Shown here piece by piece: positions 34,681 through 44,637 of a stretch of 64,000 bases of DNA. The stretch covers positions 310,001-374,000 of the forward strand of contig CAJNDS010002183.1 of NCBI GenBank assembly GCA_905221605.1, written 5' to 3'. The notes under the pieces are model-generated. The model made no database searches. It had not been told where the DNA came from and was given only the letters and a program-made list of their open reading frames with translations. Position 1 is the first letter of the stretch, and each line of letters opens with the position of its first letter. The translations under genes and the position numbers were made by a program. This DNA is from Symbiodinium natans. Taxonomy: Eukaryota; Sar; Dinophyceae; Suessiales; Symbiodiniaceae.

Positions 34681-35330
34681 CCTAAACCCTAAACCCTAAA
34701 CCCCAAGATTTTGTGACTCAACACTTGCAGTTGATGCCGAACTGTGGCGGAATGCCTCTTTCAGACGCTATGAGTGAGAGGTCCGCACCCAGTTCGTTGG
34801 GTTTAGGGTTTAGGGTTTAGGGGTTAGGGTTCTTTGCCTGTCACATGAACAGCAGTCCAGGAAGCCTTCCAAGCTCTCGCAGGAGATGGGCTGAAGGGGT
34901 TTAGGGTTTAGGGTTTAGGGATTAGGGATTAGGGTTTAGGGCATAGGGTTTCACAGCGTACAGTATAGGTGGAGGTAAGCCGGCAGTTTCGCGCAAAAGC
35001 TTTGGTGAATGGTAATCCTTGGGATTATAGGTGCCGAATTAGGTCACCGCGCAGAATGCTACTTGCTACTTTTTTCCGCTGCGATACCTCCCTCCAGGGT
35101 TTAGGGTTTAGGGTTTAGGGTTTAGGGTTTAGGGTATTGGGCGAGTGTGGCCTGCAGGAGACAAAGTCGCGGAGCACGCCAGATCCCTTCTCGGATCTGA
35201 AGACGGCTTTTGAGCCGCCGGCTACCCAGCATGCACGCTTTGGGGGTTTAGGGTTTAGGGTTTATAGGGTTTAGGGTTTGAGGTTTAGGGCTTTTAGGGT
35301 TTAGGGTTTAGGGTTTAGTGTTTAATTCTA
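34681..35330. repeat. scattered CCCTAAA and TTTAGGG runs with unique islands
   Basis: Short arrays lie at 34677-34705, 34797-34830, 34897-34950, 35098-35135 and 35245-35322, separated by 60-120 base islands that could be exons of an unknown gene. No frame is convincing. Confidence 0.6.
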
Positions 35331-35790
35331 GTTTAATTCTATTCTTGGAGTGCAAATGCACTGTGTGTCTCGTGAGTCCGTGGGAAACTTCGTTTTCGTT
35401 TGCCAACGCTGTGCACGCATCCATGGCAACGTGTGCATCTTGCAATGCAGGCAAAGAGAAAAGCTAAAGACCTTCAACCTCAAGCAGATCGTGACCAGGC
35501 TCGGTTTGCTGCACCAGCGCCTGTTTGTGGCAGTCACTGTCTGTGGTCTCTCCCGTTCCTATCCTTGCTGGGCTCTTGCATGTCCCCATGGTCTCCCACG
35601 CTTGGGCGTCTGCCGTGGCATAGTTACGTTATGGTCCATCTGGCGTCTATACCCAAGAATCCAAGAAGGCGCGTAGTGCAGGAATGTCATCTCAGATTCT
35701 ATCCCTTCGCAGGAACGGCACCGTGCTCATGAACATGCTCGAGCGATTGCTGGCGTGGGCCACAGCGCTCACGTGGAATTTCTCAGGTTT
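35331..35790 (+). other. single-copy stretch with open frames of uncertain meaning
   Basis: Two overlapping + strand frames (35350-35676 and 35400-35732) have no domain. A possible exon NGTVLMNMLERLLAWATALT follows CGCAG at about 35712. I cannot assign a product. Confidence 0.3.
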
Positions 35791-36033
35791 TCCCAAATCC
35801 TGCGCGGCCCTAAAATCTTCCGGTGTGGTCCCAAACCCTAAACTCCTAAACCCCTAACCCCTAAACCCCTAAACGTCCCTAAACCCTAAACCTTGCGGAA
35901 GCTTGTCAGGGGAGATGTGGGCTTGCGTCCTGTTGTTGCCGGTCGGGCTCTAAGGAGCCAAGAACAAGTCGCGCGAGGCGGCTCATACACTGAGGAGTAG
36001 GCAACCATAGTTAGGGTTCAAGAGTTTTGGGTT

Positions 36034-36112
36034 TTGGGTTTTGGGGTATTATATTCCTTGATACTCCCATAGGTTAACCTTTAGTTCCCCAAGGATTCTG
36101 GACAAGTAAGCG
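36034..36112. mobile_element. hairpin element, family J-like
   Basis: TATTATATTCCTTGATACTC with AGGTTAACCTTTAGTTCCCC and ACAAGTAAGCG matches the right half of 17885-17998. The copy is partial. Confidence 0.4.
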
Positions 36113-36321
36113 CATACCTGACCACATACTACAGCATTACTCTACCCGTTGCACGTCCTCTAGAGGCTCTGATAGCACTGGCCAAAGTGGGACAAGACAG
36201 CCATGGCTTCCCTGAATATCCCTACCATCCCTAAACCCTAAATCCTGCTATCCCTAAACCCTAAACCCCAAACCCTACTATCCCTAAACCCTGAACCCTG
36301 AACCCTAAACCCTAAACCGCC

Positions 36322-37559
36322 ATGGATGCGCTGGAAAAGCTGTGCGTAGCGCTAATCCGGCGGCCTCGGACCGTGCTCGGCTGTTGGCTGCTGCTGGGCG
36401 CCTTGCTGGTTCTTACATGGGTTTAGGGTTTAGGGTTTAGGGTTTGTTACTTTAGGGGTCGGAAAAATTGGTATTCCGTCATGGGGGGTTTAGGGTTTAG
36501 GGTTTAGGAAGAACTACTAAATAGTATTCCCTTATGGTCCCTGTATAGCTATACGACAATAACCCCCAAAGCCCTTTCAAATTCTTAAGGCCCTTATATT
36601 GCAGGGGCAATAGCTGGGCCTGCTAAACCCTGTTTTAAACCCTAAGTTTTAAACACTAGTATTATATGCCCATTAAGAACCTTATATGGTTAAACCCAAT
36701 TATAAACCCGATTGTAAACCCTATTAAAACCTCTAGTATAAAACCTGCTACTTGCCCTGAACCTAAGGCCCCTGAACTGCGAGGCTCGCTCTCGAGTAGA
36801 GACCCACGAGGTCACAGAACTTAACCTTCAAAGTCCCGCCAAACTTCGTCCGAGGGATTTTGTAGTATTCCCTCATGGTCCCTTTTATATTTCTACCATA
36901 ATAACCCCCGAATCCCTGTTCTAATCATAAAGGCCCGTATATTATTAGGGCCAAAACTACGAGGCTCGGAGCCTCTGACGTGGCGTATGATGGCTACTTC
37001 GTGGTCTCCTAAACCCTTAAACTGCTATTTGCTTAAGAACGCCCCCCCCCCCCCCCCCCCCTCCCCCCCGGAAAAATGGAAGATAGTAATCCCTAAAGTA
37101 CCCTAGTAAGGAAGATCGCATTTCTTTTTTGGGGTTTCTAAAGCAAACTACCCTGGTGAGGAAGAACCTTTGTAGTTTTTTTGTGGAGGTTCCTGAAGCA
37201 AAGAGTGGTACACCCTAAGCTCTAAACCCTAAACCCTAAACCATAAACCAACCCTGAACCCTAAACCCTAAACCCTAAACCAACCCTGAACCCTAAACCC
37301 TAACCTAAACCCTAAACCCGAAACCCTAAACCCTAAACCCCAAACCCTAAACCCTAAACAACAGGTGCCGTTTGCGCGCCGTTTGGCCTGCAGCTGGTGG
37401 ACCACTGCAAGTTCACCTTCGAGCCGGTGCCGGGCACGGAGACCTACGAGGCCTACGAATTGCTTTAAGAACACCCCCCCCCCCCAAAAAAAAAAAGAAA
37501 AAAAACAAACAAAAAAAAAAACATATATATATATATATGTATGTATGAATAAATAAGTA

Positions 37560-37590
<31 letters not shown>

Positions 37591-40500
37591 GTATACTCTT
37601 CCTTATAAAAGGGTGTAGGGGTCTAGGGTTATCAAGGGTAATACAGGGATTGTTGAATTTCATATTCCTCCTTATAAGGGTAATATAGGGATCATGGTCT
37701 TTTGTGTTTTTTTTTTTAAATATTTTTTTGGTGGGGGGTTCTTTAAAGCAAACTGTAGAGGCTCAAGCGGCCTTCAAGCGAGAGTTTCCGGACAGTGTGA
37801 ACCAGGCCGGGGGGTTGCCTCAAAGGGAGGTTTAGGGTTTAGAGTTTGGGGTTTAGGGCTTAGGGGTTTAGGGTTTAGGGCTTAGGGTTTAGGGCTTAGG
37901 GCTTAGGGCTTAGGGTTTACGTGCCTCCTTTCCCTCTTTGCCAGGATGTGGAGGTGGTTCTCATCAGCTGCGTGGGGAGATGTCCCTCCGGCATAGCGGC
38001 CCTTCAGTTCGCGAACCGGTCAGTGCACGAGTTGAGAGATCCTCATCTAGCCAACAGTTCAACTTCAAAACTTTTTGGGTTTCCTTACTTAGTAGGAATA
38101 GTAAATTGTTAACCCTTTTTTTCCTTGGTTATTTTGGAGCAGTAAGGATCTCTGCCTGTCCCTGGCCGCCGCGCATCCCGGCGTCTTGCACAACTGGACC
38201 GACCACTTCCAGTTCGAAGCTTCGGCGCCCGCCAGGCTCGGCCTTCCAAGCCCCTTCCTGTCACCTGGGCTGTGCCTTATGGGGGATCCTCTTTTGTCAT
38301 TCTTCTTCTTCTTCTTCTTCTTATTTTTTATTATGTTTGTTAATATTCTTATTATTATTATTATCATGATGATCATTATTATGTTCATTACTATTACTAT
38401 GATTAGTATTGTTATTAGTTTTGTTATTGTTATTAGTAATATTTTCCCGTTTGTCCTCATAAGGGAACCTTTTCATAGATGCCCTAAACCCTAAAACCCT
38501 GAACTTCCATTTTCAGAGGGCTCTAAAGTCACAAGTCAGGTCAGCCTCCAAGGAGACGCTGCTCTTCCAACTCTCGTGGACAGTTGGGAACCGGCAGCGG
38601 GAGGTCATCGGCATGCTGAAGGAGGCTCTCTTCGGTTTTTAGGGTTCAGGGTTTAGGGTTTAGGGTTTAGGGTTTAGGGTTACACGGTCCCTTACTATGA
38701 GCCCTGAAAAGGGGGTCCCCTTATATGCCTCTTATATGCCCTTGTATTAAGGCCCCATATCACTACCCTTCGAGGTTCGCCAGCTGGTGCAAGATCTTCA
38801 CCAGCAGGGCGCGCGAGAACGCGAGCCCGTGTCTGTCAGCATTGCTGGCCAGCTTGCTCTGTTTACGGACACGCTTTCCTCCACAAGGCAGGACATCGAG
38901 AAGAAGGACATCATTGTGATGCCCTTTGCCCTGCTCGTGCTGGCGAGTAGAGTCGGTTCCCTCCGTCTTATGATTATTCCGATCTGCTGCTTGCTAGCCC
39001 AGTGGTACCCCTTCTACCCCTTTTTTTTGGTATGGTTCTAGGTACCCTTATACAGTAACCGTGCCCTTTTTTATAATTTGGTTTTGGTTCTAGGTACCCT
39101 TATAAAGTAACCAACCCCCCACAAAAAATGGTGCCCTACGGTTACTGGGATACCAAGGCTGCCTGGCTTGTAGCCTTGCAGCGTCCCTAGGGATCTTTCT
39201 GCCTTTCGCCGTGTACGTCGTCGACATCTCACCGCTTGCGCCTTCAACCATGGCCTTCCTGGGCATTGCCCTGGCCATCGACTCTTGGTAACCCAGTGGT
39301 GCCCTTTTAACTCCTTTTTTCTGGGTCCAGGTTCCCTTATAGAAAGAAGCTAACTCCCCCAAAAACGGGGTACCCTCGTTGCCATATGGGTGCTGGGCTA
39401 CCAGGACGGGCTATTCTACCCTACTATAACCCCTGAAAAAACGCCCTTTATAGGGTTGATTACGGGGATTCTGGGCTCTAATAGCCCATCCTGATACCAA
39501 GGACTACTCACTCTTCATGCTCACCCGCTATGCCGAAGAGGTGCAGTCGGGGGCTTCCACAGAGGCGGCGCTCCGGTCAACGCTGAGGCAGAAGCAACGG
39601 ACGCAGCCAGCATCTTTTTGCCACAAAAGGATCTCACCTAGCTACTGGTGCTCCTTGTGCTACGGTTTTTCTGTGAGTGGGACTCGCTCTCCCCGCAGGC
39701 ATTCGAGGGCCTTTCAAAAAGTATCTGAAACGTGCAGTGAGGAGTGGGCACGTGGTCCTCATCAGCAGCTCAGTGCTAATCATCTGCTACGTGGGGGTCC
39801 TCTTCTATCCCAGCGGCGGCATCGCGACGATCGGACTCGGAGCCTCACTGACGGTCTCTTAGGGATACTTGGAAATAGTCTCTTTTTTGGGGTACTAAGA
39901 AATTCCTAAGAAACAGCGAAAATGATAAGTTTTTGCTACGGTTCCAAGTTCAGTATAGGTCTTCCTCTGCGCGGCTTCAAACCTGACCCTGACTCCTTGC
40001 ACCATCTGCGCCTTCCCGGGCATCTTTGGAGCAGAAGCACCTGGGTGGCCCAGGGGTACCCGTTCCCTTTTTTTGGTTCAAGGTTCCCTAAACCCTAAAC
40101 CCTAAACCCTAAACCCTAAACCCTAAACCCTACATCCTAAACCCTAAACCCTAAACCCTAAACCCCCTTACAAAGTAACCCTTGTTATACGATGGTGGCG
40201 ATAGACTACCGAGGCACTGAAGCAGCGGCGCAGCAGACGAAGAGGCTGCCAGCCCGGAAGATGCAAGAGTTGCTGGCCCATCATAGCAAGGGCCGTGACC
40301 ACGAAGCCAGGGGTCGTTGTGGTGCCGCTGGTTTGCCTGGCGTTCCTGCTCCCCGCCTGCGCCATACTCTTCCACTACCACGAGAGTTTTGCCAACCAGT
40401 TGACCTTCCCCACGCGCTCGGACACCAGCATTGCTTACCAGCACCTCATCCGGGAGTTCCCTGCAGGGAAGCTCAGCCCGCAGTACATCCTTGTACCGGC

Positions 40501-43086
40501 AACCAAGCCATGTTAAAACATACATTTTGAGTTTTAGTTTGTTGTACGTACCATGGTAGAAGGGGTAGAAGACCAGTTGAGGCAAGTGAAGCAACAAACT
40601 TCACCGTGCGCAGTGACGAGTACTTCGACGCGTCCTGTCGCCTGGGCCAGACACTTCTGGAGGACCCTGAGACCGGCACAGACCGGCACCCTCAACCAGA
40701 GGCCCTAAGCCCCACGCCCTCAACCCTAAGCCCAGGTCAAAGTCTAAATCACAGGGCCCTGAGCCCTGAACCCACGACCAACCCGGACCCAGCCTAGACC
40801 CTGTTCCCCAAACCAAAAGCTTGACACCCTCAAGCACCTGTAACCTGAAACCCAGGAGCCCTCACCCGAGCCCTGCAAACCACCACATCATGTACCCGCC
40901 CCCCCCATCCACACGTCTCGCGATAGACTTATAAACTCACAGCTCTAAACTTGCCCTAAACCCTCACCCGTAGACCCCAAACCGCAAAGGCCCTACCAGC
41001 AACAACCACCTGAGGCCCTGCAGCCCAAAACCCATACAACCCATTAAACCCATGAAACCCATTAAACCTATGAAACTCATTCAACCCATGAAACCCACTA
41101 AACCATTAAGCCCTAAACCCTGTAAACCCTATAAACCCTAAACCCTATAGACCCTATAAACCCTAAACCCATTATGCCCATTAAGCCCGTTAAACGCATC
41201 AAACCCGAAGCCCTCAACCCGAAGCCCTAAAACGTAAACCCTAAACCCTAAACCCTAAACCCTAAACCCTAAACCCTAAACCCTAAACCCTAAACCCTAA
41301 ACCCTAAACTTCCCCATTCCTTTTGGAGGAGCTCTCCGTTCCGCCCTTCAACCTGCAAGTCTCGGACTTGTTGGGGCCGGCCCTGCTCCCTCTCCCTGTT
41401 GCTCAGGCAGGGTTTAGGGTTTAGGGTTTAGGGTTTAGGGTTTAGGGTTTAGGGTTTAGGGTTTAGGGTTTAGGGTTTGGGGTTCAGGGTTTGGGTTTCG
41501 GGTTTAGGGTTTAGGGTTTAGGGTTTAGGGTTTAGGGTTTAGGGTTTGGGTTTCGGGTTTAGGGTTCAGATCATACATGTCTTCCTAAGACCAAATCCTT
41601 TAAAGCTGAAGGCATCTAGCACGAAGATGCTTAAGTTGTGGTTGTCCTCTGCTTTCGTGGCGGCTTTAGGAACCTCAGCTTTGACATTTAACATTTGTTT
41701 AAGGGTACGAAAACTCAATAAGGAACAGACATCTAAATTTCAGAAAGACTAATCCCAACCATGAACTAAGGGTACGAAAACACAATAAGGAATAGACAGC
41801 CAATTTTTTAAAAATGACCATCCCAACCATGAACTCGCCAGGCCGCTCAAGCCCTGGGTGCTGGAGAGGAGGCTCGGAACAGCACTGGGTTGAAGTGCCT
41901 TCGATGGCGGTCCACTGTCAAGGACGACCTGCACCCATTTGGCCCCATCACCGCAGAGAAACTCTTGGAGCTCGCAAGCGACATCGGAGAGTCATACCGT
42001 GAGCAGTGGGGCAAGTTGGTGGGCTTGAAGACTGGTGAGCACACGGCCTTGATTGCTGTCACCGTGCCCTTCGACCCTTACAGCGACACGCTCTGGCCTT
42101 TTGTGATCGCTGCGCGTAGTGCCATCTCCAAAGCCAGCAACACCACGAGCGACATCGCTGAAAGCGGCGACCCGTCCGTCTTTCTGGGCCGTCGCCTGCA
42201 GAGCTCCTCCAGGCCAATGCTGTTCGGAACCTTAACCGTGGTTTTCGACATTGTGGAGGTCACTTACCACCGCATCCCCTACATCGTGTGCGGCACCGTG
42301 TTCACGGTCTTCTCCCTCATCGCCGTCGCATTTCGGGCCGCTTTGGCTCCCATCAAGATGTTCGTCACTGTCGTGGTGCCGCTGGTGGCGGTCTTTGGGA
42401 TTGCTGTGTGGCTCTACCAGGATGGTGCTCTGAACTGGCTGCCCGGCGGCCGCGGCAACAATCCATTCACCAGCCCTCCTGGTGGGGGCTTCTACTGGGC
42501 GGCTCCCGTCTTCACTTGCACCATCATCATTGGCCTGGCCCTCGACTACGACGTCTTCCTCTTCGCGCGGGTCATTGAGCTGCGGAGGCAAGGCTACAGC
42601 AACGAGGTGGCGGTGCGTGGCGGCTTGTGCTTGACAGGCCCTACCATCACCTCTGCCGGTCTGATCATGGCCATCGCCTTCTGCGGACTCCTTTTAAGTG
42701 ACGTCCCCAGCAACAACCAGATCGGGTTTGTCCTGGCCTTCGGTGTGCTCATGGACACATTTGTGATACGTACCTGCCTCGTCCCATCGGTACCTTGGTA
42801 GGCCCTTGGGACATTTCATATTCTCCCTGATCCGGTTTAGTTTAGGGTTTAGGGTTTAGGGTTTGGGGTTTAGGGTTTAGGGTTTAGGGTTTAGGGTTTA
42901 GGGTTGAGAGTTCAAGAGGATCATACTCAGGAATATGTTTCGTCAGCTGGTTTTAAGGGGCCATCCGAGGTACTCACCCTGGCATCATCTCTGAACTACT
43001 GGCCTCAGAAGATGCCTCCGGTCACGCAGGCCACGGAGCCTTTGTTGAGGAGATGTTGGTTTTGCATGTCCTGTTCTTGTGAGTAA
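36322..43086 (+). CDS. MMPL/RND-superfamily membrane transporter (16 exons)
   Basis: Proposed exons: 36322-36397, 37365-37450, 37761-37829, 37945-38037, 38147-38235, 38519-38624, 38775-38985, 39158-39279, 39502-39610, 39699-39853, 39959-40036, 40214-40498, 40591-40662, 41329-41406, 41842-42789, 42970-43086. They total 2694 bases, or 897 residues plus TAA. A first membrane helix (VLGCWLLLGAVCAPFG) precedes an extracytoplasmic loop (FEPVPGTETYEA, FKREFPDS). The first helix bundle holds IIVMPFALLVLASRVGSLRL and the hallmark AIDYSLFMLTRY. After a second loop comes the second bundle with GLALDYDVFLFARV and VLMDTFVIRTCLVP, and the end LNYWPQKMPP. This two-halved plan and length match bacterial MmpL-type proteins. 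Those export lipids or other hydrophobic compounds using the proton gradient; the substrate here is unknown. Donors are GC, GC, GT, GA, GC, GC, GC, GA, CA(?), GT, GC, GC(?), GA, GC, GT. Exons 9/10 and 12/13 need unusual borders and are least certain; exon 3 may end at 37805. Confidence 0.87.
36398..37364 (+). mobile_element. MMPL intron 1, composite of several elements
   Basis: GGCGCC at the left border (36397-36402) and GGTGCC at the right (37364-37369) look like a diverged target duplication, with the element beginning CTTGCTGG. Inside are TTTAGGG runs and two related blocks with GTATTCCCTYATGGTCCC at about 36521 and 36867. A family H element with a C run (37028-37146) and CCCTAAA arrays up to the acceptor follow. 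No gene is seen in it. Confidence 0.55.
37028..37146. mobile_element. element family H within MMPL intron 1
   Basis: TTTGCTTAAGAACGCCCC and GGGGTTTCTAAAGCAAA are inverted repeats. A poly-C tract of about 18 lies next to the left end, mirroring the poly-G in the copy at 704-815. Confidence 0.6.
37451..37760 (+). mobile_element. MMPL intron 2: element family H with microsatellite core
   Basis: CTACGAATTGCTTTAAGAAC at the left and GTTCTTTAAAGCAAACTGTAG at the right are inverted repeats. GAGGC flanks both sides (37449-37453, 37758-37762). The core has C, A and T runs and (TA)n tracts. Excision as GC-AG gives GTETYEAQAAFKREFPDS in frame. Confidence 0.78.
38038..38146 (+). mobile_element. MMPL intron 4, introner-like with GATC duplication
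   Basis: GATC stands at 38038-38041 and at 38147-38150. The intron begins GA and ends AG. Joining gives VHELRDLCLSLAAAHPG in frame. The terminal repeats are weak, so the family is unclear. Confidence 0.75.
38986..39157 (+). mobile_element. MMPL intron 7, introner family A with duplicated core
   Basis: GCTG flanks it on both sides (38986-38989, 39158-39161). The ends are CTTGCTAGCCCAG and CTGGGATACCAAG. The core block GGTTCTAGGTACCCTTATA with its AGTAACC end occurs twice (about 39043 and 39086), making this copy longer than others. GC-AG; the join reads PICCLACSLAASLG. Confidence 0.85.
39280..39501 (+). mobile_element. MMPL intron 8, introner family A with a nested family G element
   Basis: GACT flanks it (39280-39283, 39502-39505). 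The left end is CTTGGTAACCCAG and the right end TACCAAG. The right end is split by a second element at about 39402-39493. Removing all of it as a GA-AG intron rebuilds AIDYSLFMLTRY, the key MMPL motif. Confidence 0.88.
39402..39493. mobile_element. family G element nested in a family A introner
   Basis: The ends CAGGACGGGC and GCCCATCCTG are inverted repeats. The centre ATAACCCCTG ... GGGTTGATTACGGGGATTC matches the copy at 60850-60941. It interrupts the right terminal repeat of the host element, with TAC/ATAC repeated at its borders. Confidence 0.85.
39854..39958 (+). mobile_element. MMPL intron 10, introner family I with GTCT duplication
   Basis: GTCT occurs at 39854-39857 and 39959-39962. 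The element begins CTTAGGGATACTTGGAAAT, like the MFS intron at 58954 (CTTGGGGATACTTGGGAAG), and ends GTATAG. GT-AG; the join gives LGASLTVFLCAASNLTLTP in frame. Confidence 0.82.
40037..40213 (+). mobile_element. MMPL intron 11, introner family A carrying a CCCTAAA array
   Basis: GCAC flanks it (40037-40040, 40214-40217). The ends are CTGGGTGGCCCAGG and the matching GATAGACTACCGAG. The family core GGTTCCCTTACAAAGTAACC is split after GGTTCCCT by about 80 bases of CCCTAAA (40087-40167). GC-AG; in-frame join GIFGAEALKQRR. Confidence 0.85.
40663..41328 (+). other. MMPL intron 13, array-rich
   Basis: GGAGGA occurs at both borders (40659-40664, 41324-41329 region), so a GA-AG intron joins LGQTLLEELSVPPFNLQ. 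It contains degenerate CCCATTAAA/CCCATGAAA units and about 12 perfect CCCTAAA units (41236-41308). No terminal inverted repeat is visible. Confidence 0.65.
41407..41841 (+). other. MMPL intron 14, starting with a TTTAGGG array
   Basis: AGGC occurs at both borders. The GC donor is followed at once by AGGGTTTAGGG and about 150 bases of array. The right part is unique DNA with a 60-base segment (GGTACGAAAACWCAATAAGGAA) repeated at 41704 and 41770. Joins LLPLPVAQAAQALGAGEE in frame. Confidence 0.65.
42790..42969 (+). mobile_element. MMPL intron 15, introner family F with internal TTTAGGG array
   Basis: GTAC flanks it (42790-42793, 42970-42973). The ends CTTGGTAGGCCCTT and AAGGGGCCATCCGAG are inverted repeats. 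A TTTAGGG array (42834-42904) sits at GGTTTA of the family core. GT-AG; the join reads LVPSVLTLASSLNYWPQK. Confidence 0.87.
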
Positions 43087-43136
43087 ATACACTCAGTTAC
43101 TTGATCTACAAGAACAATCGCTTCAGTGTTTGAAAA

Positions 43137-43310
43137 CCCCCAAACCCTAAACCCTGAACCCCCAAACCCTAAAGCCTAAACCCTAAACCCTAAGCCCTAA
43201 GCCCTAAACCCTAAACCCTAAACCCTAAACTCCAAACCCTAAACCCTAAACTCTAAGCCCTAAACCCTAAACCCTAAACCCTAAACCCTAAACCCTAAAC
43301 CCTATGCAGC
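43137..43310. repeat. CCCTAAA array
   Basis: About 24 units with CCCTAAG variants, starting some 50 bases after the MMPL stop codon. The stretch to 43860 then holds decayed units, a TG/GT-rich segment (43516-43600) and no supported gene. Confidence 0.9.
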
Positions 43311-43862
43311 TCTACTATATGGCTCAGGTCGGAAATGAAGCAGAACTTTTGCATCCCCAGGTGACTCAGCCAGCATAGGATAAACGACATGCCGCTGAGC
43401 CCCTTAGTCCAGCATGAACACCCCAGTAAACACCTAAACCCTAAACCCTAAAACCCTAAAACCCTAAAACCTTAACCCTAAACCCCCTCCCTAAAGGTTG
43501 ATAGAGGCCCTAAAGGCTTTCTGTCTGTGTGTGTGTGTTTGGTTTTAGTGCTTGGTTTTTTTTGTGCTTGTGTTTGTTGTGTTCGTGTTTTTTTTTTTTG
43601 CAGCGGGGGTGATGTTTCCAGGTTGAGGAAGGTTGAGAACTAGAACTCTGCATCTCCTTGCCTTGGAACCTAAGGGACAAGACCTGGACGACTACCCGCT
43701 TCTAGGGCCGCCAATGGTATCCTTTTGTTTCCTGTTGTGGTAGGGTCATTACAGCATAGAAGAGGTGCCCTTCTGATTCCCCGAGCCCAACCCCCAAATC
43801 CTAAATCCAAAAGCCCGGCCTGTAAGTCAGCAATCCTTACTTAAACCCTCCTAAACCATAAA

Positions 43863-44010
43863 CTTGGGATGCTCCCCCACAGTACTAACAGTCCTTAATG
43901 CGGGATTCTAGTACCCCCTATCATAATCCCCATGAAGGACTGTTAGTATAGGGGGCCTTCCTGCTCCAAAATCCCAGCTGCTGCAAAATCTATAAGGGGC
44001 AACATCCCAA
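43863..44010. mobile_element. element family B, longer copy
   Basis: The ends CTTGGGATGCTCCCCC and GGGGCAACATCCCAA are inverted repeats. The inner ACTAACAGTCCTTAATG pairs with AGGACTGTTAGTATAGGGGG. About 40 extra bases lie near the right end compared with other copies. CCCTAAA units begin directly at its right edge. Confidence 0.78.
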
Positions 44011-44637
44011 CCCTAAACCCTAGACCCTAAACCCCCACCCTAAACCCTAAACCCTAAACCCTAGACCCTAAACCCTAAACCCCTTGTGGGGGCCCGAGGC
44101 TTGCTGAAGACGTGACCCCCGGAGCTCGCGGGACCCTCGAAATGGACAACAGCTGCGAGCGATAAGCGATCGCCCAAAAAGCTGGGCGTTTGGGTTTGCA
44201 GGAGGCTTTTAGGGTTTAGGGTTTAGGGTTTAGGGTTTAGGGCTAGGGTTCAGGGTTTAGGGCTTAGGGTGTAATTGCCTGAGAAGGGTTGAATTTGTGT
44301 TTCAAGTTTGTTCATATAACCCACGGGTATATTCAAGCACATGCTTACTTTCTATGCACAGGAAAGATCGGATTCAAGGCTAAAGGTTTAACGTTTAGGA
44401 CTGTGGGAATTGCAGAAGGATTGGGGGTGTAGGAGTGCCGGTTTAGGGTCTAGCGAAGATTCGAAGTTTGTCATCATACTTCTGGTTAATACCCCACTTT
44501 TTGCCCACAGGAGCGCAGTAGCAACAAGCTCACTAAACCCTGAACCTCACTGGGTGTTGAACCTGCGAACGGTGGCTGAGAGACCCTGGTTCACTCGTGC
44601 TGCGACAGGGTGGGGGGGGGGGAAGGGAGGACTACAG

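Noticed and set aside
37694-37885. Alternative frame over MMPL exon 3 (GSSGLQARVSGQ)
   Set aside because: The other frame gives AQAAFKREFPDS and joins the preceding and following MMPL exons, so this one is a shadow.
42232-42591. 119-codon minus-strand frame inside the MMPL gene
   Set aside because: A shadow of the strongly conserved + strand MMPL exon.
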